Source: Mycobacteriaceae bacterium (GTDB lineage Bacteria > Actinomycetota > Actinomycetes > Mycobacteriales > Mycobacteriaceae). Taken from it: a stretch of DNA of 53,544 nucleotides. The stretch spans positions 1 to 53,544 of the forward strand of contig JAIEPH010000047.1 in NCBI GenBank assembly GCA_019749805.1. The letters run 5' to 3'. Positions 8,210-20,115 of the stretch are shown here, piece after piece; the stretch's first letter is position 1, and the number at the start of each line of letters is the position of its first letter. The notes beneath the pieces are model-generated. The model was not told the DNA's origin, did not search any database, and was given only the letters and a program-made list of their open reading frames with translations. A program made the position numbers and the translations under genes.

Positions 8210-9843
8210 TCTGGAGCTCGCGAAGGCGCATCCATCGGCGTTCGGCACCACTTGTACGCGGATTGGGCGCGCTGGGTCGAGCGATGGGTCTCGCCTGGCG
8301 GCGCTCTCTGCAGCTGCGCGTCGTCACCTTGACGCTGGGCCTGTCACTGGCCGTCATCCTGGCCCTCGGCTTCGTGCTGACCAGCCAGATCACCGACCGC
8401 ATCCTCGAGGTGAAGGTGCGGGCCGCCACCGAGGAGATCGACCGGGCACGTAGCACCGTCGGCGGCATCGTCGGCGGTGAGGAAACGCGCTCACTCGACA
8501 GCAGCCTGCAGCTGGCCCGAAACACCCTGATCGATCGCACCGCCGACGCGGGTCCCGGCCTCGCCGGCGCCTTCGACGCGGTGCTCGTCGTACCCGGTGA
8601 CGGACCCCGAGCCGCCACTGCGGCAGGTCCGGTGCAGCAGGTGCCCAACGCGCTGCGCGAGTTCGTGGAGGCCGGCCAGGTCAGCTACCAGTACGCCACC
8701 GTGCGCACCGACGGCTTCTCCGGCCCGGCCCTGATCATCGGCAGCCCGACCGCGTCGCCGGTCGCCAATCTCGAGCTCTACCTGATCTTTCCGCTGAACA
8801 ACGAGGAGTCCACCATCGCGCTGGTGCGCGGCACGATGGCCACCGGCGCCGTCGTGCTGCTCGGCCTGCTGGCTGCGATCGCCCTCGTCGTGGCCCGGCA
8901 GATCGTGCTGCCCGTGCGGTCGGCGTCGCGGATCGCCGAGCGGTTCGCCGAAGGGCACCTGACCGAACGAATGCCGGTGCGCGGCGAGGACGACATGGCG
9001 CGGCTGGCCGTGTCGTTCAACGACATGGCCGAAAGCCTGCACCGGCAGATCACTTCACTCGAAGAGTTCGGCAACCTGCAGCGGCGGTTCACCTCCGACG
9101 TCAGCCACGAACTGCGCACCCCGCTCACGACGGTCCGGATGGCCGCCGACCTGATCCACGACCACAGCGACGACCTCGACCCGGCGCTGCGCCGTTCGAC
9201 GGAGTTGATGGTCAGCGAACTCGACCGCTTCGAGACTCTGCTCAACGATCTGCTGGAGATCTCGCGCCACGACGCCGGTGTCGCCGAGCTGAGCGTCGAG
9301 GCGGTCGATCTGCGCGCGACGGTGCAGAGCGCGCTCGACAACGTCGGCCACTTGGCGGCCGACGCCGAGATCGAGCTGATCGTCGACATGCCCACCGAGG
9401 ACGTCATCGCCGAGGTCGACCCGCGCCGGGTCGAGCGCATCCTGCGCAACCTGATCGCCAACGCCATCGATCACGCCGAGCACAAGCCGGTGCGCATCAG
9501 GATGGGCGTCGACGAAGACACCGTGGCCGTTACGGTGCGCGACTACGGCGTCGGCTTGCGACCGGGCGAGGAGAAGCTGGTGTTCAGCAGGTTTTGGCGC
9601 TCGGACCCGTCGCGCGTGCGCCGCTCCGGCGGCACCGGTCTGGGCCTGGCCATCAGCATCGAGGACGCCCGGCTGCACCAGGGGCGCCTGGAGGCGTGGG
9701 GCGAGCCCGGCAAGGGTGCCTGTTTCCGGCTCACCCTGCCGCTGGTGCGCGGCCACAAGGTCACAACGAGCCCGCTTCCGTTGAAACCCGTTGAGCCTGA
9801 CCGTCCCCCGCGGCGCTCGACTCGGGAAACGGAAACCGTGTGA
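8206..9843 (+). CDS. mtrB: Sensor histidine kinase MtrB
   Basis: Membrane sensor kinase partner of MtrA. In the 545 residues I see a first membrane helix (LGLSLAVILALGFVLTSQI, about 45-63), an extracytoplasmic domain to about 205, a second helix (GAVVLLGLLAAIALVVA), HAMP (to about 285), the HisKA motif SHELRTPLTTVR with phospho-acceptor His301, and HATPase boxes NLIANAIDHAEHKP, DYGVGLRPGE and GGTGLGLAI. The C-terminal tail after GHKVTTSPLPLKP is shorter than in M. tuberculosis, which has a proline-rich extension. GTG start, four-base overlap with mtrA and with lpqB, so mtrA-mtrB-lpqB is one coupled operon. Confidence 0.98.
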   Translation: MIWSSRRRIHRRSAPLVRGLGALGRAMGLAWRRSLQLRVVTLTLGLSLAVILALGFVLTSQITDRILEVKVRAATEEIDRARSTVGGIVGGEETRSLDSSLQLARNTLIDRTADAGPGLAGAFDAVLVVPGDGPRAATAAGPVQQVPNALREFVEAGQVSYQYATVRTDGFSGPALIIGSPTASPVANLELYLIFPLNNEESTIALVRGTMATGAVVLLGLLAAIALVVARQIVLPVRSASRIAERFAEGHLTERMPVRGEDDMARLAVSFNDMAESLHRQITSLEEFGNLQRRFTSDVSHELRTPLTTVRMAADLIHDHSDDLDPALRRSTELMVSELDRFETLLNDLLEISRHDAGVAELSVEAVDLRATVQSALDNVGHLAADAEIELIVDMPTEDVIAEVDPRRVERILRNLIANAIDHAEHKPVRIRMGVDEDTVAVTVRDYGVGLRPGEEKLVFSRFWRSDPSRVRRSGGTGLGLAISIEDARLHQGRLEAWGEPGKGACFRLTLPLVRGHKVTTSPLPLKPVEPDRPPRRSTRETETV

Positions 9844-11624
9844 AGCGCCAAGTCCTGATTGCGCACTGCGCGCGAGGTCTGGCTGCTGTCTTGATGCTGG
9901 GGTTCGTCGTCACCGGCTGTGCAGGAGTACCCAGTTCATCGTCACCACAGGCGATCGGCACTGTCGACCGGCCCGCGCCGCCGAGCCTGCCCAAGCCCAC
10001 GCCCGGCATGGATCCCGACGTGCTGTTGCGGGAATTCCTCAAGGCCACCGCCGACCCCGCCAATCGCCATCTGGCGGCGCGACAGTTCCTCACCGAATCC
10101 GGTTCCAGCGCATGGGATGACGCGGGCAGCGCGCTGCTGATCGACAATGTCGTGTTCACCGAAACCCGGGGTCCGGATCGCGTGACTGTGCACATGCGCG
10201 CCGACATTCTGGGGTCGCTGTCGGACCTGGGTGTGTTCGAGACGGGGGAGGGCGCCTTGCCCGACCCCGGGCCGATCGAATTGGTGAAGACGTCCGGCGG
10301 TTGGCGTATCGACAAGCTGCCCAACGGGGTTTTCCTTGACTGGCAACAGTTTCAGGCCACCTACAAACGCAACACCCTGTACTTCGCCGACCCCACCGGT
10401 ACCACCGTCGTCCCCGATCCGCGTTACGTCGCGGTGTCCGATCCCGACCAATTGGCCACCGAACTGGTCAGCAAGCTGATCGCCGGACCACGTCCAGAAC
10501 TGGCCAAGAGTGTGCGCAACCTATTGGGGCCGCCGTTGAAGTTGCGCGGACCGGTGACCCGCGCCGACGGCGGTAAGACGGGCGTCGGCCGCGGCTACGG
10601 TGGCGCGCGGATCGACCTGGACAACCTGTCGACCACCGACCCGCACAGTCGCCAACTGCTTGCGGCGCAAATCATCTGGACGCTGTCGCGCGCCGGTATC
10701 AACGGCCCATACGTGATCACCGCCGACGGCGCCGCACTTGACGACCGCTTCGCCAACGGCTGGGAGACCTCCGATGTGGCGGCCACCGATCCGGGAGCAT
10801 TCCCCGGTGCGGCGGCAGGCTTGCACGGGTTGATGGGCGGGTCGCTGGTGTTCTTGGACGGCCCTCGCGCGCCGCGTGTTCCCGGAGCATTCGGCGCGAC
10901 GCCCAACCAGACGTCGGCGGCGATATCGCGGACCGGGCAGAACGTGGCGTCGATCGTGACGTTGCGCCCGGGCGCCCCCGACATGGCGTCGTCGTTGTGG
11001 CTCGGTCCATTGGGCGGCAACGCCTCGCAGGCGCTGGACGGCCGCAATCTGTCGCGGCCCAGTTGGGCTCTCGACGACGCCGTCTGGGTCGTGGTCGACG
11101 GCAACAACGTGGTCCGCGTCATCCAGGACGCATCCGGTCAACCGGCGCGCATACCCGTCGACTCCACTCCCGTGTCGTCACGGTTTCCCGGGGCGATCCG
11201 GGAACTGCAACTGTCGCGGGACGGCACCCGCGCCGCGATGGTCATCGACGGTCAGGTCATCTTGGCCGGGGTGGAGCAGACACCCGGTGGGGGATACGCG
11301 CTGACGTATCCGCGCCGACTCGGGTACGGGCTGCGCAACACCGTCGTCTCGCTGTCCTGGCGCACCGGCGACGACATCGTTGTCAGCCGCACGGATCCGC
11401 AGCATCCGGTGTCCTACGTGAACCTCGACGGCGTCAACTCCGATGGACCCAGCCGCAACCTGCTGATGCCGGTCACCACCGTCGCGGCGAATCCGTCGAC
11501 GGTTTACGTCGCCGACGAGCGTGGCGTGCTGCAGTTGACGGGTGCGGCGACCGACAACGATCCGGTGTGGTCGGAGGTGCGGCCGCTGATGGTGCCCGGC
11601 GCGCAACCGGTGCTACCTGGCTGA
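9840..11624 (+). CDS. lpqB: Lipoprotein LpqB
   Basis: A 594-residue envelope lipoprotein that modulates MtrB signalling. The signal peptide ends in the lipobox VTGC with the acylated Cys near residue 23, in GFVVTGCAGVPSSSS. The mature part has the N-terminal GerMN-type domain (about 60-330) and a C-terminal beta-propeller-like half with repeated W/DG strands, for example LWLGPLGGNASQALDGRNLSRPSW and VWVVVDGNNVVRVIQD. It starts with GTG overlapping the mtrB stop. In M. tuberculosis the next gene is Rv3243c; here three unrelated redox-type genes follow instead. Confidence 0.96.
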   Translation: MKRQVLIAHCARGLAAVLMLGFVVTGCAGVPSSSSPQAIGTVDRPAPPSLPKPTPGMDPDVLLREFLKATADPANRHLAARQFLTESGSSAWDDAGSALLIDNVVFTETRGPDRVTVHMRADILGSLSDLGVFETGEGALPDPGPIELVKTSGGWRIDKLPNGVFLDWQQFQATYKRNTLYFADPTGTTVVPDPRYVAVSDPDQLATELVSKLIAGPRPELAKSVRNLLGPPLKLRGPVTRADGGKTGVGRGYGGARIDLDNLSTTDPHSRQLLAAQIIWTLSRAGINGPYVITADGAALDDRFANGWETSDVAATDPGAFPGAAAGLHGLMGGSLVFLDGPRAPRVPGAFGATPNQTSAAISRTGQNVASIVTLRPGAPDMASSLWLGPLGGNASQALDGRNLSRPSWALDDAVWVVVDGNNVVRVIQDASGQPARIPVDSTPVSSRFPGAIRELQLSRDGTRAAMVIDGQVILAGVEQTPGGGYALTYPRRLGYGLRNTVVSLSWRTGDDIVVSRTDPQHPVSYVNLDGVNSDGPSRNLLMPVTTVAANPSTVYVADERGVLQLTGAATDNDPVWSEVRPLMVPGAQPVLPG

Positions 11625-11720
11625 GCATCCGTTTGAAATTGCACTGAACCATCGCCTCTCGACTCCCGTTGTGCTGACGAACCGGCGCTAGAAGCGTTGG
11701 CCGACAGCCAAGGAGAGACG

Positions 11721-12374
11721 ATGAAAGCTCGTGGTCCACTGGTCACCCTCAGCGCGGTCGCGGTGTTGGGTGCCGGTCTCTTGTTCGCCAACATTTCCCA
11801 GGAGCAGGCGTCGGTGGTGACCGGCACGCCGGTGGCCGCGCCGCCGCCGACGACAACCATCACCGCACCGTCCGCGCCCGCCTCGCCCTCGTTCCCGGCC
11901 AAGACGGACTACGTCGGCAAGATCCCGACCGCCAACGGCGTCATCACCTTGGATATCGCCGTCGAGGGCGACAACGCCGTCGCCTACGCCTGTGACGGCA
12001 ACGCGATCGAATCGTGGATGCGGGGCCCAGCGCTCAACGGCACCGTCAGCCTGACGAGCAAGGACAAGACCGGCCGACTCGAGGGACGCCTGGACGGCAC
12101 GGCGGTCGTCGGAACCCTCTGGATCGGTTCGAAGAAGTGGGACTTCACCGCAGAACCCGTGCAGTCACCCGCCGGGCTGTACGTATACGAGCAGGACGGG
12201 GTCCGCAGCAGCTGGATCGTCGACACCTCGGGCAAGGCGACCGGTGTGCTGCGGCGAGACGACGGATCGACCGCGCCCGCACCGGGCTTGGTGATCGGCG
12301 TCGACTATGCGAACACAGTCATCGACGGGAACACGGTCATCGCGGCACGGGTCGGGGGCAGCAGCGATGTCTGA
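11721..12374 (+). CDS. Exported or membrane-anchored protein of unknown function
   Basis: A 217-residue protein I do not recognise. It has an N-terminal hydrophobic segment (LVTLSAVAVLGAGLLFANIS, residues 7-26), a low-complexity Pro/Thr/Ala linker (about 40-65) and a globular part with repeated short beta-strand patterns (YVGKIPTANGVITLDIAVEGDNAVAYACDGNAIESW, then LEGRLDGTAVVGTLWIGSKKWDF). The ATG has AAGGAGA five bases before it, better than the TTG eight codons upstream. The 3' end overlaps the DUF6529 gene by eight bases, so it should be co-expressed with that protein and the Rieske lipoprotein. An extracytoplasmic partner of the redox pair is a reasonable inference, nothing more. Confidence 0.75.
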   Translation: MKARGPLVTLSAVAVLGAGLLFANISQEQASVVTGTPVAAPPPTTTITAPSAPASPSFPAKTDYVGKIPTANGVITLDIAVEGDNAVAYACDGNAIESWMRGPALNGTVSLTSKDKTGRLEGRLDGTAVVGTLWIGSKKWDFTAEPVQSPAGLYVYEQDGVRSSWIVDTSGKATGVLRRDDGSTAPAPGLVIGVDYANTVIDGNTVIAARVGGSSDV

Positions 12375-12936
12375 GTCGCTCGCCACGGAGCGAATCACGG
12401 CGTCGCGGGGCGACGCAGCGGTGCTGACCGCCGTCCTGATCGGCTCGCTCGTCGCCGTCGGGCTCGGCGTATTCGGCAAAATCCATGAACCCCAGTTTTT
12501 TTCGGTGAACGTGGCGGGTTTCTCCAGTGGGACGGCGGTGAAGGCTTGGCTGGGGACGCTCGCGGTGGTTCTCGCGCTGTTCCAGCTGGTGTCTGCCTTC
12601 GTGATGTACCGGCTGATTCCCGGTGGCAGGGCACCCGGGTGGATGAGCATCGCGCATGTGTGGTCGGGGCGGCTGGCGGTGCTGGCCAGCGTTCCCGTCG
12701 CCGTGCACTGCCTGTACGCCCTGGGATTCGCCGAGACCGACAGCCGGGTGCTGTTCCATTCGATGTTCGGATGCTTGTTCTACGGCGTCTTTGTCACCAA
12801 GATGATGTTGCTGACGCGCAAAGGCCTCCGCGGCTGGGTGATCCCGATCGCGGGCGGGTTGCTGTTCTTCGTTCTCGTATACGTCTGGTTGACCTCAGCC
12901 CTTTGGTTCTTCCAGACCAGCGGAATCACGTTCTAG
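12367..12936 (+). CDS. DUF6529 integral membrane protein, possible haem-b cytochrome
   Basis: A 189-residue protein with five hydrophobic segments near residues 18-36, 57-82, 94-120, 128-150 and 158-182. Three histidines sit in the central helices at exactly 17-residue spacing: His97 (SIAHVWSGR), His114 (AVHCLYALG) and His131 (VLFHSMFGC). That arrangement would suit haem b ligation, although the spacing differs from the 13-14 of classic ferric-reductase helices. It starts inside the preceding gene and is followed 14 bases later by a Rieske lipoprotein, so an electron path between the two is plausible. The DUF6529 name is from memory; haem binding is inference. Confidence 0.75.
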   Translation: MSESLATERITASRGDAAVLTAVLIGSLVAVGLGVFGKIHEPQFFSVNVAGFSSGTAVKAWLGTLAVVLALFQLVSAFVMYRLIPGGRAPGWMSIAHVWSGRLAVLASVPVAVHCLYALGFAETDSRVLFHSMFGCLFYGVFVTKMMLLTRKGLRGWVIPIAGGLLFFVLVYVWLTSALWFFQTSGITF

Positions 12937-12950
12937 TGGAAAGGCTTTCT

Positions 12951-13403
12951 ATGTCATTTACTGACTTGCGCATCCCACGGCAGAGGGTACTGATCGGGGC
13001 CGGTGTCGGACTGCTCGCGTCCGTACTCGCCGCCTGCACGACCTACGGCAAGAAGCCGGAGGCGTCCGGTGACACCGCGACGACGACCGCTGCGCCGACG
13101 ACGGGCGGTACGGCCCCCGAACAGAACGAGGCGATCGCCAAGACATCGGAGGTGCCGGTCGGCTCGGGGCTCATCGTCGGCGACGTCGTCGTCACCCAAG
13201 CGGCGGCAGGCGAATTCAAGGGGTTCTCGTCGACCTGCACACATGCCGGATGCGCGGTGAACGAAGTGGTTGACGGCACCATCAACTGCCCGTGCCACGG
13301 CAGCAAGTTCAACCTGGACGGCTCTGTTGCCGCCGGGCCGGCGACGAAACCGCTTGCGTCACAGCCTGTTACGGTGCAGGGGGATTCGATCGTTCTGGGC
13401 TGA
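12951..13403 (+). CDS. Rieske [2Fe-2S] lipoprotein
   Basis: A 150-residue exported iron-sulfur protein. The N-terminus has a twin-arginine-like stretch (PRQRVLIGAGVGLLASVLAAC) with lipobox LAAC and acylated Cys near residue 29. A Thr/Ala/Gly-rich linker runs to about 65, then the Rieske cluster motifs CTHAGC (about 96-101) and CPCHGSKF (about 114-121), giving the Cys-X-His and Cys-X2-His ligands. GGAAAGG precedes the ATG by five bases. It is the last gene of the trio after lpqB and is convergent with the DUF2252 gene. It is not the bc1-complex Rieske, which is longer and has its own qcr operon. Partner and substrate are unknown. Confidence 0.9.
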   Translation: MSFTDLRIPRQRVLIGAGVGLLASVLAACTTYGKKPEASGDTATTTAAPTTGGTAPEQNEAIAKTSEVPVGSGLIVGDVVVTQAAAGEFKGFSSTCTHAGCAVNEVVDGTINCPCHGSKFNLDGSVAAGPATKPLASQPVTVQGDSIVLG

Positions 13404-13421
13404 CCGCCGACGAGCGCGGAT

Positions 13422-14729
13422 CTAGGTGGACGTGACTCCGGGAATGCGTCCCTCGCGGAACGCCTCGACGAAATGGCGATGGTCATCGCGGACCGTCGCG
13501 GCGTACTCCAGACCGAAGGAAACCATGTCTCCGATGAAATCGTCGTCGCGGTCGGCGATCACGTCGGCGATCGCTTCTTCGGTCTGGAACGACACGAGCT
13601 CCTGGTCGCTGTCGGCGTCGCCGACGCAGTGCACCTTGGCGACCGCGCGGCCGAGCTGGTCGATCACCTCGGTCAGTTCGTCGGGTTCGGTCAGCTCCGA
13701 CCAATCCAGGTCGGACTCGTACGGCGACAGTTCGGCGACGACGAAGCCGACACCGTCGATTTCGGTGTGGCCGAGCAGGGGATCGGCGTGTGCCTGCAAA
13801 GCACGCTGCGACACCGCGGTGCGGTGGCCTTGATTCTTGAAGTAGTTGTGCACCGCCGCGTCGTCGACAACACGGCTCGGCGCGGCGACGTTGCCCTGCT
13901 TCATCGACAGGACGATGTCGTTGTCGAGAGCCTGGTTGAACCCCTCGATCAGCACGTTGTAACTCGGCAACCCCGCGCTGCCGATCCCGAACCCCGTTCT
14001 GCCCACGATGTCCTTGACGTCGTAGGCCACTTCCCGGAACCGCTTCGATTTAGGGATGGTTTCCTGGTAGGCCTCGAACGCGGCCTCCACTTTCGCGTAT
14101 TCAGCGTCGTCAAGTCGGCGTACGCCGTGGGATTCTCGGAACCGGCGATCCGATTCGTCGACGCGAGTCATCCGGTCGAGCATCCCGTCACGTGTTGAGA
14201 GCCGGGCGTCCTGCAACGCCGTCAGCACGGCGCCACGTGCGGTTTCCAGGTTCAGCGAGAAGCTTGAATCGTCGTCGGTCTCAAGGAACCAGCGCACCTG
14301 ATCGAGATACGACGAGGTGAACGTCGTGATCAGGTCGCGAATGACCTCGTCCGACAGTGCCTTCTGCCAACACATCAACGCGACACTGGCAGCGAACCGC
14401 TGCAGGTCCCAGGTGAAGTGGCCGACGAACGCCTCGTCGAAGTCGTTGACGTCGAAAATGAGAACCCCGGCGCCATCCATGTAGGTGCCGAAGTTCTCGG
14501 CGTGCAGGTCGCCCTGGATCCACACGCGCGAGGTCCGCTCGTCCGCCCACCTGTCCTCTCGGTCTGCGACGTCGGCGTAAAACACACACGCGCTTCCGCG
14601 ATAGAAGGCGAACGGCTCGGCGGCCATCTTGCGGAACTTGGTTCGGAACGCGTCGGGATCGGCCTTCATCAGATCGGAGAACGCCTCGACGAGGCAATTG
14701 ACGATCTGCGACTCCCGCTGATCCTGCAT
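13422..14729 (-). CDS. DUF2252 protein (kinase-like fold)
   Basis: A 435-residue cytosolic protein of the DUF2252 family, distantly related to aminoglycoside phosphotransferase/protein-kinase folds. The recognisable core is IQGDLHAENFGTYMDGAGVLIFDVNDFDEAFVGHFTWDLQRF (about residues 89-130), in which GDLHxxN and the later Asp of NDFD resemble catalytic-loop and metal-binding positions. SMKQGNVAAPSRVVDDAA and GQRALQAHADPLLG-type segments follow. The substrate is unknown. It is convergent with the Rieske gene and divergent from comF with a 53-base gap, so the two probably have back-to-back promoters. The family call is secure, the enzymatic role is not. Confidence 0.85.
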   Translation of the reverse strand: MQDQRESQIVNCLVEAFSDLMKADPDAFRTKFRKMAAEPFAFYRGSACVFYADVADREDRWADERTSRVWIQGDLHAENFGTYMDGAGVLIFDVNDFDEAFVGHFTWDLQRFAASVALMCWQKALSDEVIRDLITTFTSSYLDQVRWFLETDDDSSFSLNLETARGAVLTALQDARLSTRDGMLDRMTRVDESDRRFRESHGVRRLDDAEYAKVEAAFEAYQETIPKSKRFREVAYDVKDIVGRTGFGIGSAGLPSYNVLIEGFNQALDNDIVLSMKQGNVAAPSRVVDDAAVHNYFKNQGHRTAVSQRALQAHADPLLGHTEIDGVGFVVAELSPYESDLDWSELTEPDELTEVIDQLGRAVAKVHCVGDADSDQELVSFQTEEAIADVIADRDDDFIGDMVSFGLEYAATVRDDHRHFVEAFREGRIPGVTST

Positions 14730-14782
14730 AACGGAGGGAGTACCCCCAAACAGATGTCACCGATCACCGCCACACTGCGGTC

Positions 14783-15421
14783 ATGCTCGATCTGGTCCTG
14801 CCGCTGGAGTGCGGCGGCTGCGGCGCCCGCTCGACGCAATGGTGCGACTCCTGCGCCAAAGACCTGGCAGTCAAGCCCGACGAACCGCACCTCGTCAGCC
14901 CTCGCGTCGACCCCGGCGTACCCATCTTCTCGCTCGGCCGCTACGCAGGCGCACGCCGCCAGGCGATCGTCGCCGTCAAGGAGCATGACCGCGCCGACCT
15001 TCTCGCTCCGCTCGCCGGTGCGCTCGGCGCGGGGCTGAATCAGATGCTGACCTGGGGCGTCGTCGGCACGCCGCTCACCGTGGTGCCCGCACCGACACGC
15101 CGGTGGGCGGCCAGGCGCCGCGGCGGGGACCCGGTCACCCGCATCGCCCTTGCCGCGACCTCCGGGCGGACCGACGTCACCGTGGTTCCGGCGCTGCGCA
15201 CGCGAGCCTTCGTCGCCGATTCCGCAGGCCTGTCCAGTGCCGACCGCCAGCGCAACATCGCAGGCCGGGTGAAGCTGGTACGCCCCGCCGGTCTCATGAC
15301 AGGGGACGTCGTAATCGTTGACGACGTCGTGACGACGGGCGCCACCGCGTGTGAATCGGTCCGTGTCCTGCACCGGGCCGGCGTAGCTGTGGCGGCGGTG
15401 CTGGCTATCGCCAATGCTTGA
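14783..15421 (+). CDS. ComF-family phosphoribosyltransferase
   Basis: A 212-residue protein of the ComF/GntX group. The N-terminus has a zinc-finger-like pair CGGCGAR and CDSC (about residues 10-25), and the C-terminal type I phosphoribosyltransferase domain has the PRPP loop VVIVDDVVTTGATACES (about 174-190). In naturally competent bacteria ComF helps single-stranded DNA uptake; in mycobacteria its role is unclear. It matches Rv3242c in position, upstream of hpf and secA1. The ATG has no ribosome site; CACACT six bases upstream could be a weak -10 for a leaderless transcript. Confidence 0.88.
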   Translation: MLDLVLPLECGGCGARSTQWCDSCAKDLAVKPDEPHLVSPRVDPGVPIFSLGRYAGARRQAIVAVKEHDRADLLAPLAGALGAGLNQMLTWGVVGTPLTVVPAPTRRWAARRRGGDPVTRIALAATSGRTDVTVVPALRTRAFVADSAGLSSADRQRNIAGRVKLVRPAGLMTGDVVIVDDVVTTGATACESVRVLHRAGVAVAAVLAIANA

Positions 15422-15744
15422 CCGCCCGTGGTGACGGTCCCGGTAATTACTCCGGCATCAAGGGGATGTGAAGAACTGAAAACAGGTCCTGAAAACTCAG
15501 TGCATTTTGTGGCACGACCGGGTGAACACGGACTACCGTCGGGAACAACCACCCGTGAATGCCTCACGGCGGCGCATCACCAACCGGCGCCGGCATCGCC
15601 CACCAGCGGTAGGAGGTGAGTAGACGACACCTTGCACCGGCGGGCCGCGACTAAGGCATAAGACATGCAGGTCCCTCGGCGCGTATCCACATCCAGCCGG
15701 GCACGCTGACGCGTGCGGACGCAAAGAGAAACGAGTTGCCAAGT
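15422..15744 (+). other. Intergenic region upstream of hpf
   Basis: This 323-base gap has no convincing gene. It contains the octamer CTGAAAAC twice in direct orientation at 15476-15483 and 15489-15496, and an AT-richer patch TAAGGCATAAGAC at about 15652-15664 that may hold the hpf -10 region. A 63-codon open frame from GTG 15428 has no ribosome site or recognisable product. I see no terminator. Confidence 0.5.
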
Positions 15745-16422
15745 ATGTCAACCCATTCCATTGACTCGGACCAAGCGACGCTGGTCACCGACGAGACGCC
15801 CGACGCCGAACCGCGAGCCGAGATCGTCGTCAAGGGCCGCAACGTCGAGATTCCCGAGCACTTCCGCATCTACGTCTCAGACAAACTCTCTCGCCTGGAA
15901 CGACTTGACCGCACCATCTACCTCTTCGACGTCGAGCTGGACCATGAACGCAACCGGCGCCAGCGCAAGAACTGTCAGCACGTCGAGATCACCGCCCGCG
16001 GCCGCGGCCCGGTAGTCCGGGGCGAGGCCTGCGCAGACAGCTTCTACGCCGCGCTGGAGTCCGCGGTCTGCAAACTCGAGAACCGACTCCGGCGCAGCAA
16101 GGACCGTCGCAAGATCCACTACGGCGACAAGACCCCGGTTTCGCTGGCCGAAGCCACTGCGATCGGACCCATGCCCGACACCCTCAACGGGAGTGGCTCG
16201 GAATCATCGCAGTTCGACGGGGCGGTGGTAGACGACCACGAACCCGGACGCATCGTCCGCACCAAGGAGCACCCCGCCACGCCGATGACCATCGATGATG
16301 CGTTGTCGCAGATGGAGCTCGTCGGCCATGACTTCTTCCTGTTCCACGACAAGGAGAGCGACAAGCCGTGTGTGGTGTATCGCCGCCACGCCTACGACTA
16401 CGGGCTCATCCGGCTCGCCTAG
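15745..16422 (+). CDS. hpf: Long-form ribosome hibernation promoting factor
   Basis: A 225-residue long HPF that binds the 30S decoding site and dimerises ribosomes or protects them in stationary phase or hypoxia. The N-terminal S30AE domain (about residues 25-125) includes EIVVKGRNVEIPEHFRIYVSDKLSRLERLD and HVEITARGRGPVVRGEACADSFYAALE. A linker of about 60 residues leads to the C-terminal dimerisation domain with MTIDDALSQMELVGHDFFLFHDKESDKPCVVYRRHAYDYGLIRL. The ATG giving MSTHSID is preferred to the TTG three codons upstream because it matches mycobacterial orthologs as recalled. It is followed by secA1 as in M. tuberculosis. Confidence 0.93.
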   Translation: MSTHSIDSDQATLVTDETPDAEPRAEIVVKGRNVEIPEHFRIYVSDKLSRLERLDRTIYLFDVELDHERNRRQRKNCQHVEITARGRGPVVRGEACADSFYAALESAVCKLENRLRRSKDRRKIHYGDKTPVSLAEATAIGPMPDTLNGSGSESSQFDGAVVDDHEPGRIVRTKEHPATPMTIDDALSQMELVGHDFFLFHDKESDKPCVVYRRHAYDYGLIRLA

Positions 16423-16528
16423 CCCGTGGGGCTGCTTCGTTTGGCCTGACAGGGTCCGGCAGTGCCACGTCGCTACCATGGGCTGAGCTCTATCAGATCC
16501 AACCCATTTGGAAAGCCTGAGGAATAGC

Positions 16529-19408
<2,880 letters not shown>

Positions 19409-19412
19409 GGCG

Positions 19413-19928
19413 TCAGCCGATCTGCAGAGCGACGATGCGCCAGCGATCCCGGTGAAGCTCGATACGTGCGGCGAGCGCACGCACCCGCGGCCCGTTGGTG
19501 AACGTCCCGAACACCTCGGCCTCGGTGCCGTCGGTGCCGTCGACCATGCGCAGCCGTATCCGGTGCAGCCTCGCGACGGTGCGCACACCCCGCCTGCGGC
19601 CGTTCGGACGATGCGATGACCGGCTCAACTCGATGACCGTGTCGATGAGCGCCGGCGCCACCAGCGGCCGCAGCTGCGCGACCGGCCTGCGCCGGTCGAT
19701 CACTTCGAGCACCTTTCGCAACGCGGCATCGGCGAACACGACGGCGGTGCGCGGCGGATCCGCTTCCCGAACGGCCGCCCGGTGTCTCGCGGGGGAAGAC
19801 GACCGCGGGACGCGACGGTGCAGCACCGGCGTCGACCGGCATGCCGCCAAGCCGACGGGCTGCGGCTCGTAGTCGACCACCGGCGATACCAATGGCGCAC
19901 CCGGCGTCGGGGTCGGGGATGTGGTCAT
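19413..19928 (-). CDS. Rv3235-type conserved protein
   Basis: A 171-residue protein resembling the Rv3235 family (DUF6459), conserved in mycobacteria with no known function. The first 65 residues are Pro/Ser/Arg-rich and probably disordered. The rest (FADAALRKVLEVIDRRRPVAQLRPLVAPALIDTVIEL, then a two-strand part ending RIELHRDRWRIVALQIG) looks like a small SteA/CarS-style helix-sheet domain. No signal peptide or cysteines are seen. It is convergent with secA1, with four bases between stops, and divergent from the WS/DGAT gene. The assignment rests on pattern memory and gene position. Confidence 0.7.
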   Translation of the reverse strand: MTTSPTPTPGAPLVSPVVDYEPQPVGLAACRSTPVLHRRVPRSSSPARHRAAVREADPPRTAVVFADAALRKVLEVIDRRRPVAQLRPLVAPALIDTVIELSRSSHRPNGRRRGVRTVARLHRIRLRMVDGTDGTEAEVFGTFTNGPRVRALAARIELHRDRWRIVALQIG

Positions 19929-20115
19929 GAAATGCTCTCCGGCGATTGACGGGCAGGGACGGCATCTGCCGGAGAGTTGCAGATCTGTTCATGATCGCAC
20001 GGTTTGCAGTGGGTTCTCTGCACCCGTGCTGCGCAGCGACAGGATTGGTCGCTACGTTGGTAATCAGAACCACCGCGGCGAAGAACCGCGTAGTCAACGA
20101 GGGGGCGTCGCGGCG

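Noticed and set aside
15428..15619. Small open frame of 63 codons directly after comF
   Set aside because: No ribosome site, no leaderless -10 at the right distance, and no recognisable product.
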